The notes under the pieces: model-generated
Databases searched by the model: none
The model's input: only the letters and a program-made list of their open reading frames with translations
What the model was told of the DNA's origin: nothing
Assembly (NCBI RefSeq): GCF_001485215.1
Contig: NZ_BBWW01000001.1
Coordinates: forward strand, 310,001 to 374,000
From: Leptolyngbya sp. NIES-2104
Lineage (GTDB): Bacteria > Cyanobacteriota > Cyanobacteriia > Leptolyngbyales > Leptolyngbyaceae
DNA: 64,000 nt
Direction: 5' to 3'
Position numbers and translations under genes: made by a program
In this document: positions 25,248-35,811 of the stretch, one piece after another
Numbering within the stretch: position 1 is the stretch's first letter
Layout: the number at the start of each line of letters is the position of its first letter

Positions 25248-28200
25248 TCAAAGGCATTCCCTTAAATGTTCCGCCAGCATTTTCACATGAGGCGATTTTA
25301 ACAGCGAAAGATGATTTCCTGGCACTTGATAGAGTTGAATGTCATCAACCAAACTGCTCCAGCCTAATGTTGCATCCTTGCCGATCGCTTGTCCCTCAGC
25401 TCGAAACAAAGTTAAACGATCGACATAAGGTTTCGGTACATATCGATAAGCTGCCTGAGCATTTGCATACATAACTCGTAGAAGCGGTGTGAGGGTTGAT
25501 TCATCTAATAACCGTAATTGAGCCGCTTCAGGAATCGATTGCACAAGTCTCGACCACTGCCATCGAGACATCCAGGATGAGCGCGATCGGTGAAGTGCCA
25601 GCGCACCGTAGTCAAGCAAAAACGGCATCATTGACCAAAGTGCAGTGCCAATGAGAAATTTCAAACTTTGATAGACAGAAAGATTAGTACGAGCAGGTGT
25701 ATCAATCATGGCTAAAAGCTCAACTTGTTTTCCAGCTTGTCTAAGTTGCTGCGCCATTTCATACGCTACCCATCCCCCAAAAGACCAACCTCCTAAGCGA
25801 TAGGGACCTTCTGGCTGGACTGTCTGGATCGCGTCAACGTAGTAAGACGCGATCGCTTCAATGCGATCGAGCGGCGGCGACCCGTCTAATCCTGAAGATT
25901 GGAGTCCGTAGAAACTACAATCGTTCTTGAGGGCATCTGCTAATTCCAAGTAAGGTAGCACAACGCCAAACAACGGATGTACACAGAAAAAAGCGGGTTT
26001 TGTACTTAGGGTTAAAGGAACGATCGGCGACCAAGATACTGCTGTTTGAGGTTCTACAATCGGTTCTACTTGGGTGAGGCGCTTTTGACGGTAGGCTGAG
26101 CGATCGAGTCGAACCAATGGCGGAATCTTTGAGGCTGAAGTTTCTCGTAAACTATCTAGAATTGGAGCGAGTTTTGCGATCGTTGGAGCTTCAAACACGC
26201 TCTTTAGCGGTAACTCTAATCCAAACGCATCGCGAACCCGCGAAGTCAGTTGTGTTGCTAGTAAAGAATGTCCACCCAACTCGAAAAAATTCTCGTGAAT
26301 TGTCGCGTGATTCAGTCGCAGCAAGTCTTTCCAAATCTCTAACAGCATTGATTCTGTTGTCGTTTCACTAGAGCTTTGCACGATCGCTTTAGATTGATTT
26401 TGCTCCATCAAACGCAGCACTTGACGATCGACTTTGCCGTTGGTAGTCATCGGAAGTGCTGCTAATGGAACGAAAGCACTAGGGATCATGTACTCTGGTA
26501 AGCTCTGTTTCAAACATTGCCGCAGGTCGGGGATGAGTTGACGCGCAAATTGAGATTGAATTGGGTTGTTGGTGTACTGATACCAATTTGAATGAACAGT
26601 TACAGGTCGATCGATGCCGATATCAACGCCTTTCCGAACGAATAGAACATCATAGTTACCTTGATTAGTTGACCATGTAATCTCGATCGTATAAGGAATC
26701 GCTGTTTCTAAGTCCCACCAGTCTTGAGGATCAATTGCTTCAGTCGCTTGCTGTAATCGTTCTCGCATCTGTCCAACTGTTTTTGGTGCCTCTGTGTGAT
26801 TGAGCCAAGTTGCAGTTCTTACCGCATCAATCACCCGACTGTTACTTACATTTGTGATTCTGAGGTAATCAGGTTTTGTCTCGGTCAAAATCTTTTTCGC
26901 AGCTGCGATCGACATTGCAGGAAGTTCCTCGACCAATCCTTCACGTGTGCTTTGATCACAATGCAGTAGAACATTGTATCGAAACTGTGTCATCTCATTG
27001 TGACTCCGACCGCGTGACAGTCGAATTTGCACTCCAGTCATTCGAGAATGTCGATCGCGCAAAGCATAGAAGAACGTCGGATCGATCGCGAGTTCTGGCT
27101 CTTCAAACTGCGATCGAGCAACTAACTGACGAAGCTCATTTCGATCAAGAGTTGCATCTGCCTGATTGAACTGCATCCAAGCATGAAAGGCATTGAGTAA
27201 CCGTAAATTTCTTACATCGCCAACAAAGAGAACACCACCGGGCGCAATTCGCTCGATCGCTTGATCTAAGACTTGTAAAAGATAGTCCACTGTTGGGAAG
27301 TATTGCACGATCGAGTTCAAAATCACCAGATCGAATGTCGAATCAATTCCCTCGAAATCCGTTGCAGTTCGATGCAACAGTTCAACGTGAGGTAGTTCGC
27401 CTAATTGATGCTGAATTGTTTCTAGTGCAGCGCTCGAAAAATCCGTCGCGACATACTTTTCACAATGAGGGGCAAGTTGAAACAACAATAATCCAGTTCC
27501 GCATCCGATTTCTAGGATTCGCTTCGGTTTTAGTGCGAGGATTTGCTGAACTCGATCGTTAACCCATTCCTGCATTTGCTCGATCGGAATCGATTGCGCC
27601 GTGTAGCTACTATTCCAGCCAATTGTGTTAAACGATTGAGTTTGTTCTGAAGTTTGATAGGTTTGGTTATAGAGAGTTTGCCAGTGCTGGATTTGTTGAG
27701 ACGAAAGCGATTCAGCTTCTCTTAAAGCCTGTGGATTGAGACTGAAATAAGCCAGCAATCGCTTCTCACTTTCTGTATTTCCAGAAGTAATAATTGCTGC
27801 ATCCTGAACTGCTGGATGGCGTTGTAAGGTTGTTTCAATTTCTCCTAACTCGACTCGGAAGCCTCGAATTTTAATTTGATTATCGATACGACCGAGAAAC
27901 TCGATCGCACCATCCGCCCGAAAACGAGCGAGATCGCCAGTCTTGTAAAGTATCGAGTCTTTCCAGCGAATAAATCGTTCTGCTGTCAATTCTGGACGAT
28001 CGAGATAACCACGAGCAATTCCTTCACCACCGATATACATCTCACCCGAAATTCCGACCGGAACAGGATTCAAATCTGCATCAAAGATGTACACTTGCGT
28101 ATTTTGAATCGGATGACCAATCAAAGATGGAGCATCGCCAGGATGAAGTTCTGCAACCGTTGACCAGATTGTTGCTTCTGTCGGTCCATACGCATTAAAA

Positions 28201-30623
28201 AAATGTCGATCGACTGACCAGCGATCGATGACTTGACTAGAGCAAGCTTCTCCACCCGTAATCAAAACTTGAAGTTCAGGAAGCTCGATCTTTGGTAAAA
28301 CAGCAAGTACCGCTGGAGTTAATAAAGCATGAGTAATGGCACGATCCTGTAAAAATCGCAGCAGTAGCATTCCAGGTAATTGAGCCGATTTGGGCGGAAT
28401 AAATAATGTTCCACCTGAGCCGAATGCTAGCGCAATCTCGAAGATAGACGCATCAAAACTAAGAGAACTAAATTGCAGCACCCGACTGGTACGCGATAGA
28501 TAAAATGTGCGCTGTTGTGCCTCAACAACATTACACAATCCTTGATGTGATAAAAGTACGCCTTTCGGTGTTCCGGTTGATCCAGACGTATAAATCACAT
28601 AAGCAAGCTGATCCGGCGTTGAAGTAGCAAGCTTGTGGACTGAATGCGATCGCGCTAAAGGCTGATCCAAACAGAGAATCTTTGCCGCTGACTCCGGTAA
28701 AGTATCAACCAGCCAAGATTGGGTAAGCAAAATTGAAACTTGAGTATCATGCAACATCAACTGAAGCCGATCGTGCGGATAGTTTGGATCAAGTGGAACA
28801 TAAACCCCTCCAGCTTTCCAAATTCCCAGGATTCCGATCACCATTTCACTCGATCGATCCATACACAGTCCAACTAGACCGCCGACTTTAATCCCCATTT
28901 GTTGCAAAATTAATGCTAGATCATCGGCTCTTTGATTTAGTTCTTGATAAGTGAGTGATCCTTGTTCTGAAACAAGTGCGATCGCATTCGGATCATGACG
29001 AACTTGGGCTTCAAAAATCTGATGAAAACAACGACGATCGCGAACTTCCTGATCGATCGGATTCCAATCTACTAAAATCTGCTCGGTTTCTGCGGCAGTT
29101 AGCAACGGTAAATCAGACAGACGATTTTCAGGATTTGCAACAATGCCTTCTAAAAGCGTCTCAAAATGACCTACTAAGCGCTGAATGCGATCGTGATCAA
29201 ACAAATCGGTACGATAGCTAATAAATCCGCTTAATCCTGCCTGAGATTGCCACAAACTGTGCAATCCATGCGTTGGCTCCCACAGATGAACCTCTAGATC
29301 AAACCGAGTACTTCCAAACTTTAGAGGAACAGGTTCTAACTTCAATCCAGGCAACTCTAAAGGCTGCATCGGAGCATTCTGGAGCGCAAACGCAACTTGA
29401 AATAGTGGATTACGGCTAAGATCGCGTTCCGGGTCAAGTTCCTCAACTAACTTTTCAAAGGGTAAATCTTGATGTTCATACGCTTCTAACGCTGTAGTGC
29501 GAACTTGCTCCAACAATTCCACGAATGAGAGATCATCAGAGAAGCGCGATCGCATCACCAAACTATTCACAAAAAATCCAATCAGTTCTTCGACTTCACC
29601 ACGATGACGGTTTGCAATTGGAATTCCGATCGCAATATCGTCTTGCTGCGTGTATCGATACAGCAAGGCTTGAAATGCAGCCAGCAATGTCATAAACAAC
29701 GACGTTCCAAATTGCTGACTCAAGGCTTCTAGTTTCTCAGTGAGTGCTGGAGAAAACTGAACTGGATAAGTTGCACCTTGATAAGTCTGAGCAGAACAGG
29801 CACGATCCGCAGGCAGATTTAGCACAGTTAAATCTCGCAGTTGTTCCCGCCAGTATGAAAGCTGCTGTTCTAAGATTTCACCTTGTAGCCAGTTGCGCTG
29901 CCAGCAAGCAAAATCACTGTATTGAATCGGTAATGCTGGCAATTGAGGTGATCGTCTTTCGACAAATGCACTATAAAACTCAGCGAGTTCTCGCATCAAT
30001 ACACCAAGCGACCAACCATCTGCAACAATATGGTGCATTGTGAGCAATAGAACTGCATGAGTTGAATCAAATTGCAGCAATGTGAGTCGCAGCAATGGAT
30101 CAAGCATTAGATTAAACGGGCGTTGTGCTTCAGTAGTGGCAAGCTGTTCGATGATTGATTCTTGCTCTGCTGCGATCGACAAATTGACGATCGATAATTC
30201 AACTCTGCTCTCAGGATAAACAATCTGTACGGGCTGTCCATTCTCCTCTGCAAATGTTGTCCGAAGTGCAGCATGACGATGCACGATCGCATCAAACGAT
30301 CGTTTTAATGCGGCTTGATCAAGGGTTCCAGTGAATCGAATCGCGGCAGACACATTGTAAAACGGGTTGTCGGGTGCAAGTTGAGCTAAAAACCATAATC
30401 GCTGCTGAGCAAACGACAAAGGAAATGTGGTTTGAACGTTTAAGTGAGACGATCGCAAATGAGCAATCAACTCTGATTTACGTGCTGTCAATTGTTGGCG
30501 CAGTTCTGATGTTAAAACGCCTTCTGGTGCATTGCAGCGTAATCGAGGTTCTGAATCATCCTCGATCGACAACTGCACATCCAGACGTTTTAGATCATCT
30601 ACCCATTCAGCAATGCTCTTCAT
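25248..30623 (-). CDS. Nonribosomal peptide synthetase, docking-C-A-MT-PCP-TE
   Basis: 1791 residues. Order: a TubC-like N-terminal docking domain (1-57); condensation domain (about 66-500) with intact HHIVADG (197-203); adenylation domain (about 520-1000) with YTSGSTGTPKG and GRIDNQIKIRGFRVELGEIE; an N-methyltransferase inserted between A8 and A9 (LEIGCGTG near 1035); the end of A; a carrier domain with LGGHS near 1450; and a thioesterase with GWSFGG near 1612. It extends and N-methylates a second residue and releases the product. It overlaps the upstream synthetase gene by 4 bases. The A-domain pocket reads roughly D-A-F-L-I-G-A-I-W, which I cannot assign. Confidence 0.95.
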   Translation of the reverse strand: MKSIAEWVDDLKRLDVQLSIEDDSEPRLRCNAPEGVLTSELRQQLTARKSELIAHLRSSHLNVQTTFPLSFAQQRLWFLAQLAPDNPFYNVSAAIRFTGTLDQAALKRSFDAIVHRHAALRTTFAEENGQPVQIVYPESRVELSIVNLSIAAEQESIIEQLATTEAQRPFNLMLDPLLRLTLLQFDSTHAVLLLTMHHIVADGWSLGVLMRELAEFYSAFVERRSPQLPALPIQYSDFACWQRNWLQGEILEQQLSYWREQLRDLTVLNLPADRACSAQTYQGATYPVQFSPALTEKLEALSQQFGTSLFMTLLAAFQALLYRYTQQDDIAIGIPIANRHRGEVEELIGFFVNSLVMRSRFSDDLSFVELLEQVRTTALEAYEHQDLPFEKLVEELDPERDLSRNPLFQVAFALQNAPMQPLELPGLKLEPVPLKFGSTRFDLEVHLWEPTHGLHSLWQSQAGLSGFISYRTDLFDHDRIQRLVGHFETLLEGIVANPENRLSDLPLLTAAETEQILVDWNPIDQEVRDRRCFHQIFEAQVRHDPNAIALVSEQGSLTYQELNQRADDLALILQQMGIKVGGLVGLCMDRSSEMVIGILGIWKAGGVYVPLDPNYPHDRLQLMLHDTQVSILLTQSWLVDTLPESAAKILCLDQPLARSHSVHKLATSTPDQLAYVIYTSGSTGTPKGVLLSHQGLCNVVEAQQRTFYLSRTSRVLQFSSLSFDASIFEIALAFGSGGTLFIPPKSAQLPGMLLLRFLQDRAITHALLTPAVLAVLPKIELPELQVLITGGEACSSQVIDRWSVDRHFFNAYGPTEATIWSTVAELHPGDAPSLIGHPIQNTQVYIFDADLNPVPVGISGEMYIGGEGIARGYLDRPELTAERFIRWKDSILYKTGDLARFRADGAIEFLGRIDNQIKIRGFRVELGEIETTLQRHPAVQDAAIITSGNTESEKRLLAYFSLNPQALREAESLSSQQIQHWQTLYNQTYQTSEQTQSFNTIGWNSSYTAQSIPIEQMQEWVNDRVQQILALKPKRILEIGCGTGLLLFQLAPHCEKYVATDFSSAALETIQHQLGELPHVELLHRTATDFEGIDSTFDLVILNSIVQYFPTVDYLLQVLDQAIERIAPGGVLFVGDVRNLRLLNAFHAWMQFNQADATLDRNELRQLVARSQFEEPELAIDPTFFYALRDRHSRMTGVQIRLSRGRSHNEMTQFRYNVLLHCDQSTREGLVEELPAMSIAAAKKILTETKPDYLRITNVSNSRVIDAVRTATWLNHTEAPKTVGQMRERLQQATEAIDPQDWWDLETAIPYTIEITWSTNQGNYDVLFVRKGVDIGIDRPVTVHSNWYQYTNNPIQSQFARQLIPDLRQCLKQSLPEYMIPSAFVPLAALPMTTNGKVDRQVLRLMEQNQSKAIVQSSSETTTESMLLEIWKDLLRLNHATIHENFFELGGHSLLATQLTSRVRDAFGLELPLKSVFEAPTIAKLAPILDSLRETSASKIPPLVRLDRSAYRQKRLTQVEPIVEPQTAVSWSPIVPLTLSTKPAFFCVHPLFGVVLPYLELADALKNDCSFYGLQSSGLDGSPPLDRIEAIASYYVDAIQTVQPEGPYRLGGWSFGGWVAYEMAQQLRQAGKQVELLAMIDTPARTNLSVYQSLKFLIGTALWSMMPFLLDYGALALHRSRSSWMSRWQWSRLVQSIPEAAQLRLLDESTLTPLLRVMYANAQAAYRYVPKPYVDRLTLFRAEGQAIGKDATLGWSSLVDDIQLYQVPGNHLSLLKSPHVKMLAEHLRECL

Positions 30624-33600
30624 AGTTCAAACTCCTCGCGTCGTTGTGTAGCTGGCTTCAGTGCTTCGATTTTGTGCGCCAATTCTCTGATTGTTGGTGC
30701 TTCAAAGATCGATCGCAGCGGAAGCTCAATCTGATATCGATCGCGAATCCGTGAAACAAACTGAGTTGCTAACAAAGAATGTCCACCGAGTTCAAAAAAG
30801 TTGTCTTCGATGCCGATGGGTTCGCGTCCGAGTAGTTGAACCCAAAGATCAGTTAATGATGCTTCTAAAGAAGTAGTTGCAGCAAGAAAAGCCCTTTCCC
30901 GAATAGGATTCACTGGCGCAGGTAGCATTTTTTGATTCACCTTTCCGTTTGCTGTCAATGGCAAGGCATCAATCATGACAAAAGCAGCGGGCAGCATATA
31001 GACAGGTAGCTTTGATTTGAGAAACGATCGCAGTTCTCGTTCAGTTAAACTTTCAGAGGTTCGAGGAACAACATATGCGATTAATTGTCGATCGCTTTCT
31101 ATCTCCCGCACTGTTACGATCGCGTTTTGTACTGTTGGATGTTGAGCTAAAACAGTCTCAATTTCACCTAATTCAATCCGAAACCCTCGAATTTTAATTT
31201 GATCATCAATACGCCCTAAAAACTCAAGATTGCCATCGGTGCGATACACCGCACGATCGCCCGTTCGGTACAATCTACAATCCTCGACCTGAATAAACTG
31301 TGATGCGGTCAATTCTGAACGATTCAAATATCCCCGCGCCAATCCAGCACCACCCAAGTAAATTTCGCCGCTCACTCCTGCGGGAACAGGCTTCAAATTT
31401 GCATCGAATAAATATACTTGAGAATTCGCGATCGCTTGCCCGATTGGAATCGTTGTTGCTGAAACTTGCTCTACCTCATACCAAGTTGAAAAAGTGGTGT
31501 TCTCAGTTGGTCCATACACATGAATTAAATGTTGAGGCTTACCGTGTTGAATCAGCGATCGGATACAATTCACATTCGCCATTTCGCCCCCAAACAATAA
31601 ATACTTGAGCGATCGGAAAGCATTCGGGATCTGATAGATAGTTTGATTCAACAATGCAGTTGTGAGAAATAGAATGTTCACTTGCTGCAATTCGGTGACA
31701 AACTCAATCGGTGAAAGCGTTGTTGCTCGATCGAGAACAATCAGTTGAGCACCATTGAGCAATGCACCCCAGATTTCAAACGTCGCCGCATCAAAAGCAA
31801 GATTTGCAACTTGTGCAACTCGATCGCTAGATTCGATTTGAATATAGTTCGTAGCACACACTAACCGATTCACCGCTCGATGTGGAATCATCACGCCCTT
31901 CGGTGTTCCGCTTGACCCGGATGTATAAATCACATAAGCAAGCTGATCCGCTGTGCAAGCAGTCGATAAATTTTCGTCTGACTCTTGTGCGATCGTATTC
32001 CAAGCTTGTTCTAAACAAATCACTTTTGTCCGATCACTTTGAAATTGCTCCATCCAGTCGGATTGCGTCAGAACAACTGCAATACCAGCATCCTCGATCA
32101 TAAAGCGCAACCGCTCTGGAGGATAACTCGCATCGAGCGGAACATAAGCGCCACCTGTTTTGAGGATTGCTAACATTGCCGCGATCGCTTCCACTCCTCG
32201 ATCCAAACAAATGCCGACTGGTGTTTCGGTTTCTACCCCACAGTGCTGTAAATACCGCGCTAGTTGATTACTACCTTGATTTAATGCTTCATAGGTAAAA
32301 GATCGATTTTCAAATTGAACCGCGATCGACTGCGGACGCATTTTAACTTGATGTTCAAACACTTGATGAACACAAGCCGCTTCAGAATTGTGATTACCCT
32401 TCCATTTCTGTAGTAGAGTTTGTTGTTCCTGAGAAGTCAATAACGATAGTGCAGATAAACGAGTTCCTGGATCTGCAACGATCGCTTCTAGTAAGGTTTG
32501 AAAGTGTTGTCGCATTGATGCGATCGTAGTTGCATCAAACAGGTCTGTATTGTAGACGATCACACCTCGTAATCCATCCGTTTGCTGCCAACCCTGACCC
32601 CACAAATTCCTAAAATTATCCGCGCACTTCCAAACATACAACTCCAAATCAAAGCGTGAAGTTTTTGTTTCCAAAGCAACTGGACTTAGCACCAAACCAG
32701 GAAGGACTAATTGCTCCATCGGTGTATTTTGAAGTGCAAAAACAACCTGAAACAGTGGATTTTGATCCAAGCTCCGAATCGGTTGTAGTTCCTCAACTAG
32801 CTTTTCAAACGGCAAATCTTGATGATCATAGGCAGCCAGTGTGACCTCTCGTACTTTCTCTAACAAAGCTCGAAACGTGGGATCACCTGTAAGATCAGTT
32901 CTAAGCACTAGACTATTTACAAAAAAGCCGATTAATCCTTCTAGTTCGCTCTGATGGCGATTCGCGATCGGCGATCCAATTGCAATATCCGTTTGTCCAC
33001 TATAGCGATGCAGCAACGTCTTAAACGCTGCTAATAATGTCATAAACAACGTGACACCCATTTGCTGGCTCAGTGCTTCTAACTGATCTAACAATGCTTG
33101 CGGTAACTCTAATAATTGACTCGCGCCCTGATGACTCCGCTGAGTGTTCGAGTTTGATAAATTCAGCACAGGAACATCTTTTAATTGTTGCTTCCAGTAA
33201 TTCAACTGACGAGCAAGAACATCACCTTGTAAATAGTTTCGCTGCCATTGGGCAAAATCCGCATACTGAATCGGCAATTCAGGTAGTACAGCAGTCTTTC
33301 CTTCGACCAAAGCTGTATAAAATTCACCAAACTCCCGAATCAGCACGCCACTCGACCACTCATCAAAAATAATGTGGTGCACTGTGATCAACAGTAAATG
33401 TTCTGTGTCTTGTAATTGCCAGAGATGCGATCGCACTAATGCCCCGCGATCGAGTTGAAACGGCTGTTCAATCTCCTGCCAAATCTGTGTAAGTGCCACC
33501 AATTCATGTTCAGGAACTCCTCGCAAATCTGTATAATTCAGTGGAATTTGCAGCGATTGAGTGACGACCTGAAGCAACTGTCCATCTGATGTATCAAAGG

Positions 33601-33805
33601 TTGTTCTGAGAATTTCGTGACGACGAACGATCGCTTGAAGACTATTTTGAAGTTGCGATCGCATCAGAGAACCCGTGAGCCGAAAAACCAAAGGCGTATT
33701 GTAAAGAGAAGCTTCAGGCAGCAATTGTTCAACAAACCATAAGCGCTGTTGAGCAAACGAGGCTGGAAACACAAAAAAATCTTCTTCAAGCTGACCTGAA
33801 AGCAT
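30620..33805 (-). CDS. Nonribosomal peptide synthetase, C-A-PCP loading/first module
   Basis: 1061 residues: condensation domain (about 10-440) with HHIIFDE at 143-149 where HHxxxDG is usual; adenylation domain (about 465-960) with YTSGSSGTPKG and GRIDDQIKIRGFRIELGEIE; carrier domain with LGGHS near residue 1006. Aligning its pocket by eye to GrsA gives D-A-F-F-L-G-V-T-F(-K), close to isoleucine/valine codes. The leading C domain implies an acyl or peptidyl donor from elsewhere, or an inactive start domain. Its stop overlaps the next synthetase start (ATGA), so the two are coupled. Confidence 0.95.
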   Translation of the reverse strand: MLSGQLEEDFFVFPASFAQQRLWFVEQLLPEASLYNTPLVFRLTGSLMRSQLQNSLQAIVRRHEILRTTFDTSDGQLLQVVTQSLQIPLNYTDLRGVPEHELVALTQIWQEIEQPFQLDRGALVRSHLWQLQDTEHLLLITVHHIIFDEWSSGVLIREFGEFYTALVEGKTAVLPELPIQYADFAQWQRNYLQGDVLARQLNYWKQQLKDVPVLNLSNSNTQRSHQGASQLLELPQALLDQLEALSQQMGVTLFMTLLAAFKTLLHRYSGQTDIAIGSPIANRHQSELEGLIGFFVNSLVLRTDLTGDPTFRALLEKVREVTLAAYDHQDLPFEKLVEELQPIRSLDQNPLFQVVFALQNTPMEQLVLPGLVLSPVALETKTSRFDLELYVWKCADNFRNLWGQGWQQTDGLRGVIVYNTDLFDATTIASMRQHFQTLLEAIVADPGTRLSALSLLTSQEQQTLLQKWKGNHNSEAACVHQVFEHQVKMRPQSIAVQFENRSFTYEALNQGSNQLARYLQHCGVETETPVGICLDRGVEAIAAMLAILKTGGAYVPLDASYPPERLRFMIEDAGIAVVLTQSDWMEQFQSDRTKVICLEQAWNTIAQESDENLSTACTADQLAYVIYTSGSSGTPKGVMIPHRAVNRLVCATNYIQIESSDRVAQVANLAFDAATFEIWGALLNGAQLIVLDRATTLSPIEFVTELQQVNILFLTTALLNQTIYQIPNAFRSLKYLLFGGEMANVNCIRSLIQHGKPQHLIHVYGPTENTTFSTWYEVEQVSATTIPIGQAIANSQVYLFDANLKPVPAGVSGEIYLGGAGLARGYLNRSELTASQFIQVEDCRLYRTGDRAVYRTDGNLEFLGRIDDQIKIRGFRIELGEIETVLAQHPTVQNAIVTVREIESDRQLIAYVVPRTSESLTERELRSFLKSKLPVYMLPAAFVMIDALPLTANGKVNQKMLPAPVNPIRERAFLAATTSLEASLTDLWVQLLGREPIGIEDNFFELGGHSLLATQFVSRIRDRYQIELPLRSIFEAPTIRELAHKIEALKPATQRREEFEL

Positions 33806-34044
33806 TAATCACTTACGCCAAGAGAATCTCACTTTGTTTTAAGACGAATCAACGCGACAAAATTATGCTTTAAGATAGATTTCAACTCAAAATATTGTTT
33901 TTTTTTATTGCGTTTTCATGCGAAGCTGTACATTCTAAGACCTTTTATACACGTCAGCTTCTCAAACGTTCTCTTAGACACAATCATTTGATCGAAGCGT
34001 TAAGATCAACCAGATGTAGGCACTTGAGATCGCACAAAGCTCCA
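33806..34044. promoter_or_regulatory. Divergent intergenic region upstream of the NRPS operon
   Basis: 239 bases between the NRPS start and the plus-strand gene at 34045. It must hold the NRPS promoter. It is AT-rich near the NRPS end (33820-33910), but I see no recognisable operator, repeat or small gene. Confidence 0.4.
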
Positions 34045-34368
34045 ATGATTGACCCTTTTAACCCTGACGAAGATGAAACGATCGTTCAAGCTGTTCAGGA
34101 AAGTTTACAGCAGATGGCGCTTCAACTGGGGCAACCTCACGATGCGACTGCAATCCGTCAACTTTACGAATCGACGCAGGAACTAGTCACCCACCTTTCT
34201 CCCGATCCGCTCACTCTAGCGCGGTTGGCTGGCGTATTGTTCGTGTATCAACTCCCAGACACCGATCGAGATGAGGTCAAATGGTTCAAATCCGAAGTTC
34301 GCAATTGTCAGGATGTCGAAGCGATCGAGGAATTGATTGATTCGATTTCGCGCCCGGATGCTTTGTAG
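34045..34368 (+). CDS. Small conserved cyanobacterial hypothetical protein
   Basis: 107 residues from the ATG at 34045 (MIDPFNPDEDETIVQ). It is acidic and helical, with no signal peptide, membrane helix or recognised motif. The frame is open further upstream to 33895, but that extension is Arg/His-rich and unlike the rest, so I reject it. The AmpG-like transporter gene starts 37 bases after its stop on the same strand. Confidence 0.65.
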   Translation: MIDPFNPDEDETIVQAVQESLQQMALQLGQPHDATAIRQLYESTQELVTHLSPDPLTLARLAGVLFVYQLPDTDRDEVKWFKSEVRNCQDVEAIEELIDSISRPDAL

Positions 34369-34404
34369 TTCCCATATTTTCGCAAGGGGCATCTGATTAG
34401 TTCT

Positions 34405-35709
34405 ATGAGTCGAGAAGCCGCTCCAATTTCAGACGATCGTACCGAGGCACAGATATCAAACCTTTACGCTGCTTGGTTCTTTGTGCCTACACTGTACTTT
34501 GCCGCAGGACTCCCTTATGTACTAGTTAACAGTGCTTCCGTCATTCTCTATAAAAGCTTGGGAATTGACAATGCGACGCTTGCATTCTGGACAAGCATTC
34601 TCTATTTTCCTTGGACAATTAAACTTTTTTGGAGTCCGATCGTCGAACTCTACTCAACCAAACGGGTTTGGATTGTTCGCGCTCAATTACTGATGATCGC
34701 CTGTCTCAGTGCTACCGCAATCTCATTACAGTTGCCTCAATTCTTTCTTCTATCTTGGGGATGCTTCGCGATCGCAGCTTTCCTCTCCGCCACACAAGAC
34801 ACTGCGATCGATGGATTTTACTTACTCGTGCTTGATCCGAAGGCGCAGGCTTTCTATGTGGGAATTCGATCGACATTCTATCGGATTGCTATGTTGTTCG
34901 GCTCAGGGTTGCTGGTCTTTGTAGCTGGACAACTAGAATTCCGAATAGGAGCACGACTCGCTTGGACAATCGTATTAGCGCTCTCTGCTCTCGTTTTTTT
35001 CATCCTTTGGATTGTTCATACATTCGTCTTGCCTGAACCCGAAACAAATTCGGAGACTCAACCTGCTCTTTCCACGGTCTACCGCAGTGTGATTCAAAGT
35101 TATTTTCAGCAACCGAAAGTAGGGGCAGTGCTGGCGTTTATTTTGCTATACCGACTTGGTGAAGCAATGTTAGTGAAACTTGCTGCTCCGTTTCTGCTCG
35201 ATGCACCTGAAGTGGGAGGACTAGGACTATCAACGGCTCAAGTCGGATTGGCGTATGGAACGCTTGGGTCGATCGCGCTAACGTTGGGGGGTCTGTTGGG
35301 CGGTTGGTTGGTTTCGCGCTATGGAGTGAGGCTAACATTGTTTCCGTTAGCGATCGCGCTCAATTTGCCGCATTTGTTCTATGTCTATCTAGCGTATCAG
35401 TCTCCTTCAGTGCAATGGATCTATCTGTTAGTCACGATCGAGCAGTTTGGCTATGGACTGGGAACAGCAGCGTATAGCTTTTATTTGATGATGTTGGCAA
35501 CAAATCTGTACAAAACATCGCATTTTGCAATTTCAACGAGTGTGATGGCGCTAGGAATGATGCTACCGGGACTGATTAGCGGATTCATACAGCAAGCATT
35601 GGGATATCGATCGTTCTTTTGGCTAGTCGTCGGATTGTCGATCGTGGGCATGATTCCATTGCTGTGGATTCCGATCAAAGATACTGAAATGGTGACTGAT
35701 CAGAAATAA
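34405..35709 (+). CDS. AmpG-like MFS transporter
   Basis: 434 residues with about 12 membrane helices. The N-terminal pattern (FVPTLYFAAGLPYVLVNSAS, then LAFWTSILYFPWTIKLFWSP) and ATQDTAIDGF in the second helix pair are typical of the AmpG/acetyl-CoA transporter branch of the major facilitator superfamily. Bacterial AmpG imports anhydro-muropeptides for cell-wall recycling. Divergence from the NRPS operon allows a role in export of its product, but nothing in the sequence shows that. The next gene begins within about 100 bases. Confidence 0.88.
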   Translation: MSREAAPISDDRTEAQISNLYAAWFFVPTLYFAAGLPYVLVNSASVILYKSLGIDNATLAFWTSILYFPWTIKLFWSPIVELYSTKRVWIVRAQLLMIACLSATAISLQLPQFFLLSWGCFAIAAFLSATQDTAIDGFYLLVLDPKAQAFYVGIRSTFYRIAMLFGSGLLVFVAGQLEFRIGARLAWTIVLALSALVFFILWIVHTFVLPEPETNSETQPALSTVYRSVIQSYFQQPKVGAVLAFILLYRLGEAMLVKLAAPFLLDAPEVGGLGLSTAQVGLAYGTLGSIALTLGGLLGGWLVSRYGVRLTLFPLAIALNLPHLFYVYLAYQSPSVQWIYLLVTIEQFGYGLGTAAYSFYLMMLATNLYKTSHFAISTSVMALGMMLPGLISGFIQQALGYRSFFWLVVGLSIVGMIPLLWIPIKDTEMVTDQK

Positions 35710-35811
35710 AAAATGCGATCGTCATTTGAATTTCAGCCTAATGCAATACGCAGCGAATCTTCAGGAATAGCAGGATCAGAAGTTACGAACACTCTATTGA
35801 GGCAACCTGAA

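Noticed and set aside
25248-30623. Substrate prediction for the second A domain
   Set aside because: My hand-read pocket (D-A-F-L-I-G-A-I-W) does not match a code I trust, so no amino acid is named.
33895-34044. N-terminal extension of the 34045 gene
   Set aside because: Arg/His-rich sequence unlike the rest of the protein, and the ATG at 34045 fits better.
34405-35709. MFS transporter as exporter of the NRPS product
   Set aside because: Divergent orientation and AmpG-like sequence give no direct support.
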